From Methanobacteriota archaeon (GTDB lineage Archaea; Thermoplasmatota; Poseidoniia; Poseidoniales; Thalassarchaeaceae), in NCBI GenBank assembly GCA_002708695.1, contig PAOZ01000053.1:1-46522 (forward strand): a stretch of 46,522 nt of DNA, in the 5' to 3' direction. This document shows, piece by piece, positions 35,569 to 44,882 of the stretch; the first letter of the stretch is position 1; every line of letters starts with the position of its first letter. Made by a program: the position numbers and the translations under genes. The notes under the pieces are model-generated. The model was given only the letters and a program-made list of their open reading frames with translations, made no database searches and had not been told where the DNA came from.

Positions 35569-37638
35569 ATGGGCGCCCAGTTCGATACATCTGCTTGTCG
35601 CCCACAAGATCTTGGAAAGTTTGAGATTACAGATAGAGATGGAGTATCTCGATTAGGTCGTCTTTTCACTAATCATGGGGTTTTAGAAACTCCAATGTTA
35701 CTTCCGGTTGTCAATCCAAATATACGTACCATTGAACCTAGAGAAATGTGGGAAGAGTTCGGAGTTCAAGCCTTAATAACTAATTCTTACGTTATTTGGA
35801 AGCACGAAAAATTACGAACTCCAGCTCTTGAAAATGGCGTTCATGAATTACTTGATTTTCCTGGAGTAATTGTTACTGATTCTGGAACCTTTCAATCATA
35901 TGTATATGGAGATATTGATGTTGGTGTAAAGGAAATTGTGGCTTTTCAACGAGATATTGGAGTGGATATAGGAACAATGTTGGATGTTTTTGGTCGTCCT
36001 GATCAATCGATTGGTGAATTGAGAGAGGCAGTAAATCAAACCGTTGAACGAGCTCCAGAATCTCTTGAAGAAGCTGGTTCAAATCTCTTATTGAATGGCC
36101 CAATTCAAGGTGGTCTTCATGATTTTCTCCGTTCAGAAAGTGCAGAAAAAATGGGTTCTGTTTCAGGAGATTTCCGAGGTTTCACGGTTCATCCAATCGG
36201 AGGAATAGTCCCATTAATGGAACAACATCGATATCTTGAGTTAGTAAAAATAATTCTAGCAGTTCGAGAAAAGATTCCAATTAATAGCCCAATTCATTTG
36301 TTTGGATGTGGACATCCAATGTTGTTTCCGATGAGTATATCATTAGGTGTAGATTTGTTTGATAGCGCAGCATATGCACTTTTTGCTAGAGATGGGCGCC
36401 TTTTGACTCCACATGGGACTGTCAGGATTGAAAATTTGAAGGAATGGCCATTTACTTCAAGGATTCTGAATGGCATTTCTCCTTCCGAAGTTAGAGAAAT
36501 GGAAGAAAATGAAAGAACTGATTTACTTGCTAGGTACAATTTGGAAATCACTCAAGCTGAATTAGCAAAATGTAGGGAGGCAATTCGTTCTGGAAAAATT
36601 TGGTCACTTGTCGAACAACGAAGTCATTCTAGCCCTCAATTGAGAGAAGCATACTTGTTTTTGAAAGATAGATTATCTCTAAATAATGATTTTTCTTCTT
36701 CTGAAATTATTTCTTCTTCATCCCCAGTAAGATCTGGTTCAGAGCGTTGGACCTCCGATTCAAAATCTCGCCCTCATCTTCTTCATGCAAATATGTTGAT
36801 TCGTGAACGTTGGAATCCTCCTTTGACAAATTGGAAAGGAGGAATTATTGAGAAACCAGGTGTTTTGTTAGTTTTGTCTGGACGAACTCCTTGGCGCGAC
36901 TCTGTTAAGTCTGACATCATACGTTCATTATCAAAAAATCCCAATCTAATACCTATGATTCAAACTCCTAATGGCTTGCTTCCTTATGATTTGGAGGATT
37001 GGGCTCCTCTTTGTCATATCCAATCATTTGATTCGATTTGGTCTACTTTGCCCATTCCCTCCGATGAAACATTGAGAGAGTTGGGCTTAGATCCATCTAA
37101 TCTTTCTATTCTACAAAGTTCTGATGAAGTGGTTGAGAAAGAAATACGAAGTCAGATATTTTCATGGTTGGAACAAAGTCAAATTTCAGCAAAATGTTCA
37201 GTATTCTTGAGAGCTTCTAGAGAGTCAACTGCTGAATGGTTGGAGAATATGACGGTTGATCGTTCTTCAACTGGTAGAATTCGGAATGTTTTCACTGCTG
37301 ACGGACGACATGTGCTTTCTCCCCGTTTACGTGATGGTGGAATCTCTCTTACAAATGAAGGTGCAAAGGATTTACATTCTTTAGGTGAAGGGCCACCTAG
37401 ATTAGTATTAGAAAAAGATGCGATTCCATTTGTCAGGGATGGTAGAAATGTTATCCATGGATTCATTGAACAAGTTGATGATGAAATCATACCTGGTCTA
37501 GCATGTTTGATTGTTGATTCAGATGGAGATTTGGTTGCCCATGGAATATCAAAATGCACTTCAAATGAGATTATGCAATTCAATAAAGGCATTGCAATCC
37601 GTACAAGGGGTGGAATAAAGATTCAGGAGTCTAAATGA
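35569..37638 (+). CDS. tgtA: Archaeosine tRNA-guanine transglycosylase (TgtA) lacking the usual zinc ligands
   Basis: Exchanges guanine 15 of tRNA for preQ0 as the first step to archaeosine. The catalytic barrel (about 1-375) keeps D104 (VTDSGTFQ), the nucleophile D265 (LFDSAAYALFARDGR), and LNGPIQGG. The middle region (about 400-600) resembles the C1/C2 domains, with a TPNGLLPYDLEDWAP segment, and a PUA domain (about 612-689) ends the protein. At 689 residues it is about 100 longer than the Pyrococcus enzyme (582). The C-x-C-x2-C...H zinc site, normally 30 residues after the nucleophile, reads F295-T-S297-R-I-L300 with Y323 in place of His. Catalytic residues are intact, so activity is still expected. 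The ATG lacks a Shine-Dalgarno. Confidence 0.92.
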   Translation: MGAQFDTSACRPQDLGKFEITDRDGVSRLGRLFTNHGVLETPMLLPVVNPNIRTIEPREMWEEFGVQALITNSYVIWKHEKLRTPALENGVHELLDFPGVIVTDSGTFQSYVYGDIDVGVKEIVAFQRDIGVDIGTMLDVFGRPDQSIGELREAVNQTVERAPESLEEAGSNLLLNGPIQGGLHDFLRSESAEKMGSVSGDFRGFTVHPIGGIVPLMEQHRYLELVKIILAVREKIPINSPIHLFGCGHPMLFPMSISLGVDLFDSAAYALFARDGRLLTPHGTVRIENLKEWPFTSRILNGISPSEVREMEENERTDLLARYNLEITQAELAKCREAIRSGKIWSLVEQRSHSSPQLREAYLFLKDRLSLNNDFSSSEIISSSSPVRSGSERWTSDSKSRPHLLHANMLIRERWNPPLTNWKGGIIEKPGVLLVLSGRTPWRDSVKSDIIRSLSKNPNLIPMIQTPNGLLPYDLEDWAPLCHIQSFDSIWSTLPIPSDETLRELGLDPSNLSILQSSDEVVEKEIRSQIFSWLEQSQISAKCSVFLRASRESTAEWLENMTVDRSSTGRIRNVFTADGRHVLSPRLRDGGISLTNEGAKDLHSLGEGPPRLVLEKDAIPFVRDGRNVIHGFIEQVDDEIIPGLACLIVDSDGDLVAHGISKCTSNEIMQFNKGIAIRTRGGIKIQESK

Positions 37639-37697
37639 ATCATTCCGTCGGTTGATTGAAGTGTCTCATTGAACGATTGCTATTCAGGTGGAGCAGG

Positions 37698-38717
37698 TTG
37701 ACCTCTCTAAACAGCGATTGGCTGATAGAGGCAAAGAGTCTTACCAAGAATTACGGACCTCATGTTGCTTTAGACAATGTAGACATCCAATTACCTCATG
37801 GATCTATTGGTTTACTTGGACCAAATGGTGCAGGAAAATCAACTCTAATTAAGACCCTATTGGGCCTTATTCAGATTACTTCCGGAGAAGGAAAGGTTCT
37901 CGGACATGATGTTAGAACCGAAGGCGATGCGATACGTAGCAAAATAGGTTATATGGCAGAATATGATACATTGAACCCTGATTTGAATGCAGTTGATCAA
38001 GTTCGTTATTCTGGAGAATTATTGGGAATGTCGACTGCTGTGGCCAATCAAAGAACACATGAAGTAATGGAATATGTGGGTCTACGTGATCAACGTTATC
38101 GAAAGATTGGAACATTTTCTACTGGGATGCAACAATCTGCTAAACTTGCTTGTGCAATTATCCATGACCCTGAATTACTTATTGTAGATGAACCATCAAA
38201 TGGATTAGATCAAGAACATAGAGGATTCATGCTTGACACTTTATTCAATATTGTTCGTGATGGGGGTCGTTCAATATTGATGAGTAGTCATTTGATGGAT
38301 GATGTTCAGATAGTTTGTGATAGAGTAATCATGATCCATAAAGGCAGAGTAGTGGTGCATCGAAGGATTGAAGATTTAGCTCGCCAAATTGATAGAGAAA
38401 TTGAGATTTCAGTGTGGGGCGGCGCCAGTAAGATGGAACAAGAGTTGAAAGATGCTGGACTTACTGTACGAAGATTAGGTAGAATAATGAGAGTCCTTCG
38501 AGAAGATGAATCTACGGTTGATACTATATTGGGTTGTGCTGCTAAAGCCTCTGTTCAGATTAGGCAGATGGAGGAATATGAACCGAGTCTCGAAGATCTA
38601 TTCTTACTAATTATGGATAAATTAGGGTACGGAACTCGTAGTGCTTCTGAATTGTTGAATTCTAATCCCAATTCTAGAATAATTGGAGATGGTTCGATAG
38701 GAGGTACATCAATATGA
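37698..38717 (+). CDS. ABC transporter ATP-binding protein (first of two in a tandem export module)
   Basis: Nucleotide-binding subunit of an ABC-2 type exporter, cytoplasmic. Walker A is GPNGAGKST, the signature is degenerate (FSTGMQQ in place of LSGGQ), Walker B is LLIVDEPSNGLD and the switch His is in SSHLMDD. About 90 C-terminal residues form a small extra domain as in CcmA/NatA-like proteins. No ATG is available near the expected N-terminus: TTG at 37698 (reading LTSLNSDWLIEAKSLTKNYG) follows GGTGGAG and is my choice, while the frame reaches back to a TTG at 37656. Its stop overlaps the next start as ATGA. Confidence 0.87.
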   Translation: MTSLNSDWLIEAKSLTKNYGPHVALDNVDIQLPHGSIGLLGPNGAGKSTLIKTLLGLIQITSGEGKVLGHDVRTEGDAIRSKIGYMAEYDTLNPDLNAVDQVRYSGELLGMSTAVANQRTHEVMEYVGLRDQRYRKIGTFSTGMQQSAKLACAIIHDPELLIVDEPSNGLDQEHRGFMLDTLFNIVRDGGRSILMSSHLMDDVQIVCDRVIMIHKGRVVVHRRIEDLARQIDREIEISVWGGASKMEQELKDAGLTVRRLGRIMRVLREDESTVDTILGCAAKASVQIRQMEEYEPSLEDLFLLIMDKLGYGTRSASELLNSNPNSRIIGDGSIGGTSI

Positions 38718-39769
38718 ATGAATTACCTGAAGAATCTCCCTCAGAAGCCCCTTCGGAAGTTTCTCCATCGGTCCAAGAGTCTGCAAATTCTCTTGGAGTT
38801 ACTAGAATGGAAGCAGCATTTGGCTCTGGTGATGGCGATGAAAATGCATTTGCTGCTGTATCTCAAGGTCAAGTAGAAGTTGGTACAATTTTCAATAGAG
38901 TATATCGTCCATGGAGAGGAAAATTAGGTCCCAGATGGGTTCGTAACTATGCAATTTATCGACATCATGTGTATGGAATGATTACCTCGAAAGGCCATCG
39001 ATACTACCACCCATTTATTCGTTTAGCAGTTCTTTTTATTCTTATTTCATCGATGAGTACCTTAGGTTTCTTGATTCTCGGTTCATTAATTGGAGAGCCT
39101 GAAATCATGCGTCCTTTTGGGCTTAATAGAAACAATATTTATGCCAAAATTTTAGGATTCTTCCCCAGAAATGCTTTGTGGTGGCCGTTATTGACTGCTT
39201 TAGTCATTGGAGGAATGATATCTGAAGATCGAGCTCATGGGACATCGGCGATTTACTTTTCACGACCAATAAATCGTCTCGATTATGCTGTGATGAAATA
39301 TCTTTCAGTAGCAAGTATACTTGGTGGTGTAATTTTACTAACTTATGTTTCATATTATTCGTTAGCTATTGTTGTAGAGGGTCATGGTTGGGCATATCTC
39401 TTTGATTCTTTTCCTCTATTCATTTCAGGTCTTGGAATTAGTATTCTTTTAATTATCACATATACTTCAATTGGAATGGCATTATCTGCAGTATCTAAAG
39501 GAAAATTCTTCCCAGCAGTTGGTTTTCTTTCAATAATTCTAGGAACAAAGTTAGTTGCTTTTCTTATTGATAGTTTGTTTGAAAGAAGTATTGTATATAT
39601 TCTCAGTCCATATGACAATCTTGCATATCTCGGCCAAATCGTAATGGGAATAAATCCAGGATATGATCACCCAATTGCCTTTTCTGCAGTTTCTCTTCTT
39701 GCGATGAATGTAATTTCGTTATACGTCATATCTGTCAGAGTAAATAGTCTGGAGGTGACTAGAGAATGA
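38714..39769 (+). CDS. ABC-2 type permease
   Basis: A 351-residue membrane subunit. A Ser/Glu/Pro-rich N-terminal cytoplasmic tail (about 1-90) precedes about six membrane segments (from LFILISSMSTLGFLILG to the end). The segment EDRAHGTSAIYFSRPINRLDYAVMK is the usual coupling region of ABC-2 permeases, where the permease meets its ATPase. Start and stop overlap both neighbours as ATGA, so it is translated with the flanking ATPases. The substrate is unknown. Confidence 0.85.
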   Translation: MNELPEESPSEAPSEVSPSVQESANSLGVTRMEAAFGSGDGDENAFAAVSQGQVEVGTIFNRVYRPWRGKLGPRWVRNYAIYRHHVYGMITSKGHRYYHPFIRLAVLFILISSMSTLGFLILGSLIGEPEIMRPFGLNRNNIYAKILGFFPRNALWWPLLTALVIGGMISEDRAHGTSAIYFSRPINRLDYAVMKYLSVASILGGVILLTYVSYYSLAIVVEGHGWAYLFDSFPLFISGLGISILLIITYTSIGMALSAVSKGKFFPAVGFLSIILGTKLVAFLIDSLFERSIVYILSPYDNLAYLGQIVMGINPGYDHPIAFSAVSLLAMNVISLYVISVRVNSLEVTRE

Positions 39770-40755
39770 TTCCAGACTCCCAACAGGTTGGAGAACATAC
39801 TCCTGTTAGTATTCAAGTGAATCAGTCAGTTCCTGCCGTAATGCTTGATCATGTTTCAAAATGGTATGGCCAAGTAATTGGTTTGAATGACGTCAGTCTG
39901 GCTATTGGTGGAGGTGTTACTGGCATTCTTGGCCCGAACGGGGCTGGAAAAAGTACCTTGTTCAAGATCTTAGTTGGACGTTTGAAGCCAAGTCAAGGAA
40001 CAGTTCGGCTTTTTGGCATTGATCCTTGGAGAAATCCTGCCCCTTATTCTAGGGTAGGATATGTCTCAGAGGGTGAGAAACTCTACGATTGGATGACTGG
40101 TCATGATTTTGTTTCAACTTTGGCTCGTCTTTACGGGTTTACTAGAGACGAGGCCTCCGCTAGAGCAGATCATGTTTTGGAATTCGTCAATCTTTCTGAC
40201 GTTGCTCATAAGCAGATTGGGAAATATAGCAAAGGAATGCGTCAAAGGGTAAAGATTGCTCATGCACTAGTAAATGACCCTGATTTGATAATTCTTGACG
40301 AACCCCTTCAAGGATGTGATCCAGTTGCGAGAACAACGATTATGAATGTAATTCGTGAAATTGGAGGGATGGGCAAAACGGTAATTGTTTCTAGCCATAT
40401 TCTTTCTGAGATTGAACGGATTACAGAGCAGATAGTAATTTTACACAATGGTCGTTTGTTGGCATTGGGCAATTTACATGCAATCCGAGGAATGTTAGAC
40501 AAACACCCTCATCGTATCCTTTTAACAACTGATTATCCACGTAAATTAGCCGCTCAAACTTTAGCAGTAGAAGAAGTACATGGAGTACGTTTCCCTCTTC
40601 CTCATCAACTTGAAATTCAGACAAATGATCTAAATGCAGTTCACTCAATTCTCCCTTCTCTGATTACTTCTTCAGGACTTCGAGTTACATCTATTCAGAA
40701 TCCTGATGATAACCTTGAGAGCCTTTTAGCTTATCTTATGGAGGGTAGAGCATGA
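39766..40755 (+). CDS. ABC transporter ATP-binding protein (second of two)
   Basis: Second nucleotide-binding subunit of the module, 329 residues. Walker A GPNGAGKST, signature YSKGMRQRVKIA (degenerate LSGGQ), Walker B LIILDEPLQGCDP and SSHILSEIER are all present. It differs clearly from the first ATPase, so it is an old duplication, and each ATPase is followed by its own permease. ATGA overlaps on both sides. Confidence 0.88.
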   Translation: MIPDSQQVGEHTPVSIQVNQSVPAVMLDHVSKWYGQVIGLNDVSLAIGGGVTGILGPNGAGKSTLFKILVGRLKPSQGTVRLFGIDPWRNPAPYSRVGYVSEGEKLYDWMTGHDFVSTLARLYGFTRDEASARADHVLEFVNLSDVAHKQIGKYSKGMRQRVKIAHALVNDPDLIILDEPLQGCDPVARTTIMNVIREIGGMGKTVIVSSHILSEIERITEQIVILHNGRLLALGNLHAIRGMLDKHPHRILLTTDYPRKLAAQTLAVEEVHGVRFPLPHQLEIQTNDLNAVHSILPSLITSSGLRVTSIQNPDDNLESLLAYLMEGRA

Positions 40756-42512
40756 CTGAAAAGATTCGAAACCAAGAGTTCCCCCAAGTCTCGGAACAAC
40801 AGGTTTCTGCATCTATTGTTGAGGCTCCTAATACGGAAGTCGAAAAATTACCAGATAGAATAATTCTCAACAGTGTTTGGAGTGGTTTAGATAGAAAAGC
40901 GGGAGCTATTATTGAGTTTACTGCACGTCAACTTAGAGTTCGTGCTTCTACATGGGTTATTGCAACTGTAGGGTTAATGCTGATGATCCTATTATTGGCT
41001 ACTTATGCTGAAGCAATGGTAGAAGGGATTGAACCGGTTGATGATGATGGTGATTCAGAAGATTGGGATGAAGATGGTTATCCTTTGGGACAAGAAAGAA
41101 AGTGGGGAACTTCTGATTGGAACAGTGCGGAATTTCCTGGTTCAGGGATTTTTATTGGTGAAGATTGGCTTAATTGGAATCAAGGAGAGCATACTGGAAA
41201 TCATACTTATCGAGGAAATGCTGTAATCACTTCATACACTTGGATTGGAGAGCCTCCAATTTCGCAGAATGTAGGATGGGCACAGGTAGGTAATTTGAGT
41301 GATTGTACGGATTACGAAGAAGAATACGATTTACAAACAGGTCGTTCTTGTTTAACTTCTGATGGAGATATTAGATTCAATGGAATAATTCGGGTTAATG
41401 GAACAGTGGGAGTTGAATCAGAAAAATGGTATCAATATCTTGAATGGGGAGAATTTATCGGAGCCTCCGAAACCCCTATTCCTAAAGATCCACGCTCGAT
41501 GTATATTGATGAGGACGGATTCGACATTGACGTATCAACAGGAAATACTAGTCAAGGATTTGATGATGATGGAGATTGTATTAGAGATTGGGATTTTCCT
41601 ACTGGAACACCTTCATTTTCGGAATATATTTGGGATGAATATGATTATTTTTCCCCAGACTCTAATCGAAATGGAATAGAATGTGATGTAGAACTTGTTT
41701 TTGATAACAATGGAAATTTAATCTCTATCCAAGCAGATGAATTAGTTGATGAAGATCCGTCAGAGGATGAGTTTGTTTTGGAATCATTGCATCGTGGTTT
41801 CGTTCTTGCAGTTGGAAAAGTAGCCTTCTTGTTTTTGTTGGGAATTTTTATTCCATTGTTCCTCGCTACTGGATTGATTAGAGATGAGATGGCTTCAGGG
41901 ACAATGTATTATCTGGTTGGTAAACCCATCCATAGAGCCGAATTCTTCGTTTATCGAATTCTTGGTTTTATGTCAATAGCAGCCCCTTACATGGTGGCTT
42001 TGGCATTATTTGTAGGATTGGTAACTAGTTTCATAGGTCCAGGGGACTCACTTTTCCGATTTCAAGATTTGACTGTTTGGTTAATTATTGGGATTACTGC
42101 TGCTTTGGTCCTATTGGCCTATTCAACTACTTTTTCCGCATTAGGAGTGATTTCTAAGAGATTTGGAATTTATATTGCCATGGTAATGGGGGTATGGGAA
42201 TTTATCATGGCATTCTTCTCTTTACTCTCATCTGGTCAGAGTAAGGTTGCTTGGCTTTCAGTTTCTCACTGGGGTTTGGAAATGGTGAATTCTGCCGCAT
42301 TGATTTCATGGCCGGATTCAGGTTATTATGACGTCATAGGTTCAGGATTATTCAATTCATCAGTAGTATTCTCAATTTTTTGGAATGAACCAACAATTGC
42401 CCCAGATTCTCCGATTGCATCTTTGTTAGTTTCGTCCTTTTTCTTGTTGTTATACATCGGAATTTGGGTGTTAATCGGGCAGTCATTCTTGGGAAGAAGA
42501 GAGATTGATTGA
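40752..42512 (+). CDS. ABC-2 type permease with a large Asp-rich extracellular loop
   Basis: A 586-residue membrane subunit. A first helix (about 71-92) is followed by an outside region of about 260 residues (about 93-350), then a cluster of about five further helices. The loop is rich in Asp: DDDGDSEDWDEDGY, DEDGFDIDV, FDDDGDC and DSNRNGIECD. These resemble calcium-binding DxDxDG loops (thrombospondin-3/EF-hand style) and include paired cysteines. RDEMASGTMYYLVGKPIHR is the coupling region. It is the last of the four overlapping genes. The loop could bind calcium, substrate or a surface layer partner; this is inference. Confidence 0.82.
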   Translation: MTEKIRNQEFPQVSEQQVSASIVEAPNTEVEKLPDRIILNSVWSGLDRKAGAIIEFTARQLRVRASTWVIATVGLMLMILLLATYAEAMVEGIEPVDDDGDSEDWDEDGYPLGQERKWGTSDWNSAEFPGSGIFIGEDWLNWNQGEHTGNHTYRGNAVITSYTWIGEPPISQNVGWAQVGNLSDCTDYEEEYDLQTGRSCLTSDGDIRFNGIIRVNGTVGVESEKWYQYLEWGEFIGASETPIPKDPRSMYIDEDGFDIDVSTGNTSQGFDDDGDCIRDWDFPTGTPSFSEYIWDEYDYFSPDSNRNGIECDVELVFDNNGNLISIQADELVDEDPSEDEFVLESLHRGFVLAVGKVAFLFLLGIFIPLFLATGLIRDEMASGTMYYLVGKPIHRAEFFVYRILGFMSIAAPYMVALALFVGLVTSFIGPGDSLFRFQDLTVWLIIGITAALVLLAYSTTFSALGVISKRFGIYIAMVMGVWEFIMAFFSLLSSGQSKVAWLSVSHWGLEMVNSAALISWPDSGYYDVIGSGLFNSSVVFSIFWNEPTIAPDSPIASLLVSSFFLLLYIGIWVLIGQSFLGRREID

Positions 42513-42548
42513 GAATTAGGTTATCAGCCGTATTGCACCTCGCTGTGC

Positions 42549-43718
42549 ATGGATCGATTCGAGGGGGACATTGATACTCTCTGGCGTCTCGATTTTCTTC
42601 CTCCTCTTCATCGTTTAACTTGGCAATGGTGGTGGTGGTTGGTTGTTCTTCCTTGTGAGGAACATCCTGAGCGTTCTAAACAGTTGATGGTGCTTTGGTC
42701 AACAAAGGATACAGTTTCAATTGACGTCAATGGAGTCCCATGGGAGGGCCAACGTTTCCATACAGATGATGATGGAGGGCACACATTAGGTGGAATGGTT
42801 TGTGCATGGTGGTATGATGGAGAGAAAATGTTTGAGCCTCTAGTACTAAGAAAATGTAGGATGCTTGCCCTTAATCATCGTCATGAACTTTGGCCATCAA
42901 ATAGTGCAGGAGGCGCTATTGTTCCTTTCACTGATGATGATTTATCTATGGGACTTCGGCCAGATAATAGCGCCTTTTGGTTGCGTTTAATGTCTGATGA
43001 GATTATGGTTGATCAAGGAGCTCCTTCATCATTTAATCTTGAGATGACGCCGTGGAATCCTCCACTTTCAGCCGCAACACGTTCACATAATCTGTTTACT
43101 GGTTCTATGGGTTATGATATTCTTCGGTTACATGGGACTAAAGCATCAGGAACTATTGATGGAGAGCATGTTGAAGGAACAGCATATTTCCAAAAGGTAG
43201 TAGTTCAAGCACCATCCGTACCTTGGTTCTGGGGTTTCTTACATTTTGACGACGGTTCCTATTTCGATTGGTTTATGCCTCATCTTTCTCTTTCAGTGAC
43301 TGCAAATGATTCAACACCATGGAAACGAAGGGATCGTCATCGTTTTCCACTTAGGACTGCGGGTTTATTTCATGATGCTAGAAGAGGTCGAACAGAACGA
43401 TTTGAACGATGTGAAGTGGAGTTAATTCATTCTACTGCTGACTCTTTGTTGGATTCGGATGGAAATATCTTGCCTTCATTTAAGGTACGTGTTTGGAATG
43501 GTAGAACCCAAATAAGTACAATTTTGCAGGCAACAAGTCGTGCCCATTGGACGTTTAATCAACCTACACGAATGGGTTTAGAATCACATTTTACTTACAA
43601 TGAATATCCTTTGACAGTGGAAAAACTTGTGATAATGGACGAAGTTGAAGTTAGAACTCCTGAAGATTATGAATGGATTAGAGGGAATGCAGAACATTCT
43701 TGGGGAATTTTGCATTAG
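42549..43718 (+). CDS. Trp-rich protein of unknown function (possible lipocalin/CrtC-like fold)
   Basis: I do not recognise this 389-residue protein with confidence. It has an unusual WQWWWWLVVLP stretch near residue 25, no signal peptide and no clear membrane helix besides that short stretch. The middle reads EGTAYFQKVVVQAPSVPWFWG followed by FDDGSYFDWFMP, which recalls the paired beta-barrels of CrtC/AttH-like proteins (carotenoid hydratase and relatives), where a Tyr-Phe-Gln strand precedes a Trp-rich strand. It starts 36 bases after the ABC module on the same strand and may belong to that unit. A role in lipid or isoprenoid handling would fit the fold but is not shown. Confidence 0.65.
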   Translation: MDRFEGDIDTLWRLDFLPPLHRLTWQWWWWLVVLPCEEHPERSKQLMVLWSTKDTVSIDVNGVPWEGQRFHTDDDGGHTLGGMVCAWWYDGEKMFEPLVLRKCRMLALNHRHELWPSNSAGGAIVPFTDDDLSMGLRPDNSAFWLRLMSDEIMVDQGAPSSFNLEMTPWNPPLSAATRSHNLFTGSMGYDILRLHGTKASGTIDGEHVEGTAYFQKVVVQAPSVPWFWGFLHFDDGSYFDWFMPHLSLSVTANDSTPWKRRDRHRFPLRTAGLFHDARRGRTERFERCEVELIHSTADSLLDSDGNILPSFKVRVWNGRTQISTILQATSRAHWTFNQPTRMGLESHFTYNEYPLTVEKLVIMDEVEVRTPEDYEWIRGNAEHSWGILH

Positions 43719-43781
43719 ATTGCACATTACCGGCATGTCGTTAAATACGAACCTGTAAGTGATGCTAACAGAGGGATTGTA

Positions 43782-44825
43782 ATGGGAGAGAAGATGGAGT
43801 CATTTAAACAGGGATTAAATGTGGAGGCTGCGCGCAAGGCAGTTCCTGAAATGTCATCGTATGAACAACCGTATTATCGTTCTAGTCCAAGTTTTCTCTC
43901 TATGTTCCCTAGATACGTTTTGGTCTTTGTTGTTTTCTTAATTCATATGTTGTTTTGGTGGGGAGCTACAATGAATGGTCCTTCAGGAGAAGGAGGATTG
44001 AATTCTTTCTTGTCAATACTTCACGGTCTTTCAGATTTATTTGGAGTAACAGGATTTTTTGTTCTAATGTTGTTCATCACATGGTGCAATAATTTTGTTA
44101 ATTTCAGTACCTCTGGTAGATGGTATACAATTTCATTACTTTTGATTTCGTTAACACCTGGATTTTTCTTTCTTGAATGGGTGTTTACGGATGGACCTGC
44201 AGGAGTATTAATTGGACTAGTAGCCGAAACTCCAACCGGTTTTCTTCCTGATTGGAATGACTCGTTTTATCTTTATTTTGGAGTCATATATTCCTCAGTC
44301 ATGTTTGTGCTAACAATAATGTATCAACGCGCATTTACCTATGTTATTACTGACAAGCAAGTGTACCTCAAGAAGGAGTTTTTGAAGTTCATTGATGCTA
44401 ATAGCCATGCAATTAGTTTGACTAAAATTGAGAACCTCAAAGTTGAGAGAAGTTTGATTGGAAGGATGTTAGGATACGGCAGCCTTCACGTAATTACAGC
44501 ATCTGGAATGGGCCTTCGAGAGGATTCAATTTCAGTTGGTACTGGTGCAGCATCAGAAATTACAGACGCGGCAACAAATCAGAGTAGTAATTTCTTTATC
44601 CGAATGATTCGCTTAATGTTTGTAGTAATTCGACTCCAGAGAACTAGGACTACAGTGGACTTAGATCCAGAGGATTGTTTCTATGGAATTCGAAAACCAA
44701 TGGACGTGTATGCTTTGGTGAATGAATTACGCACTAGACCCGGAGCTCCTGTAGATGGAGCTTCAAGTTCTCCCTCAGTGGAAGTAGATTCCTCGGAATC
44801 ATCTGAAATTGAAGTAGTAGAGTAA
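43782..44825 (+). CDS. Membrane protein with a bacterial PH-like domain (YdbS/DUF304 type)
   Basis: A 347-residue protein with four hydrophobic segments (about 43-65, 87-108, 117-135 and 160-187) followed by a bPH2-like domain (about 188-305). The domain signature is TYVITDKQVYLKK, then ISLTKIENLKVERSLIGRMLGYGSLHVIT, with an insertion of Ser/Ala-rich sequence near residue 245-270. A Ser/Glu-rich acidic tail ends the protein. Such proteins sit at the membrane with the PH-like domain in the cytoplasm; their role is poorly known. GAGGG lies 7 bases before the ATG, and M5 is an alternative. It follows the Trp-rich gene by 63 bases. Confidence 0.8.
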   Translation: MGEKMESFKQGLNVEAARKAVPEMSSYEQPYYRSSPSFLSMFPRYVLVFVVFLIHMLFWWGATMNGPSGEGGLNSFLSILHGLSDLFGVTGFFVLMLFITWCNNFVNFSTSGRWYTISLLLISLTPGFFFLEWVFTDGPAGVLIGLVAETPTGFLPDWNDSFYLYFGVIYSSVMFVLTIMYQRAFTYVITDKQVYLKKEFLKFIDANSHAISLTKIENLKVERSLIGRMLGYGSLHVITASGMGLREDSISVGTGAASEITDAATNQSSNFFIRMIRLMFVVIRLQRTRTTVDLDPEDCFYGIRKPMDVYALVNELRTRPGAPVDGASSSPSVEVDSSESSEIEVVE

Positions 44826-44882
44826 TCCTTTTCATCCGCACCGTTGATGAACTACCGGTGCAGACGACCCTATGGTGGTCAC

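Noticed and set aside
36769-37060. ArcS (archaeosine synthase) active-site motif in the middle of TgtA
   Set aside because: The segment GRTPWRDS and the following PNGLLPYDLED look like the shared C1/ArcS-type domain, but the catalytic PC...KPY pattern with its cysteine is absent, so no synthase activity can be claimed.
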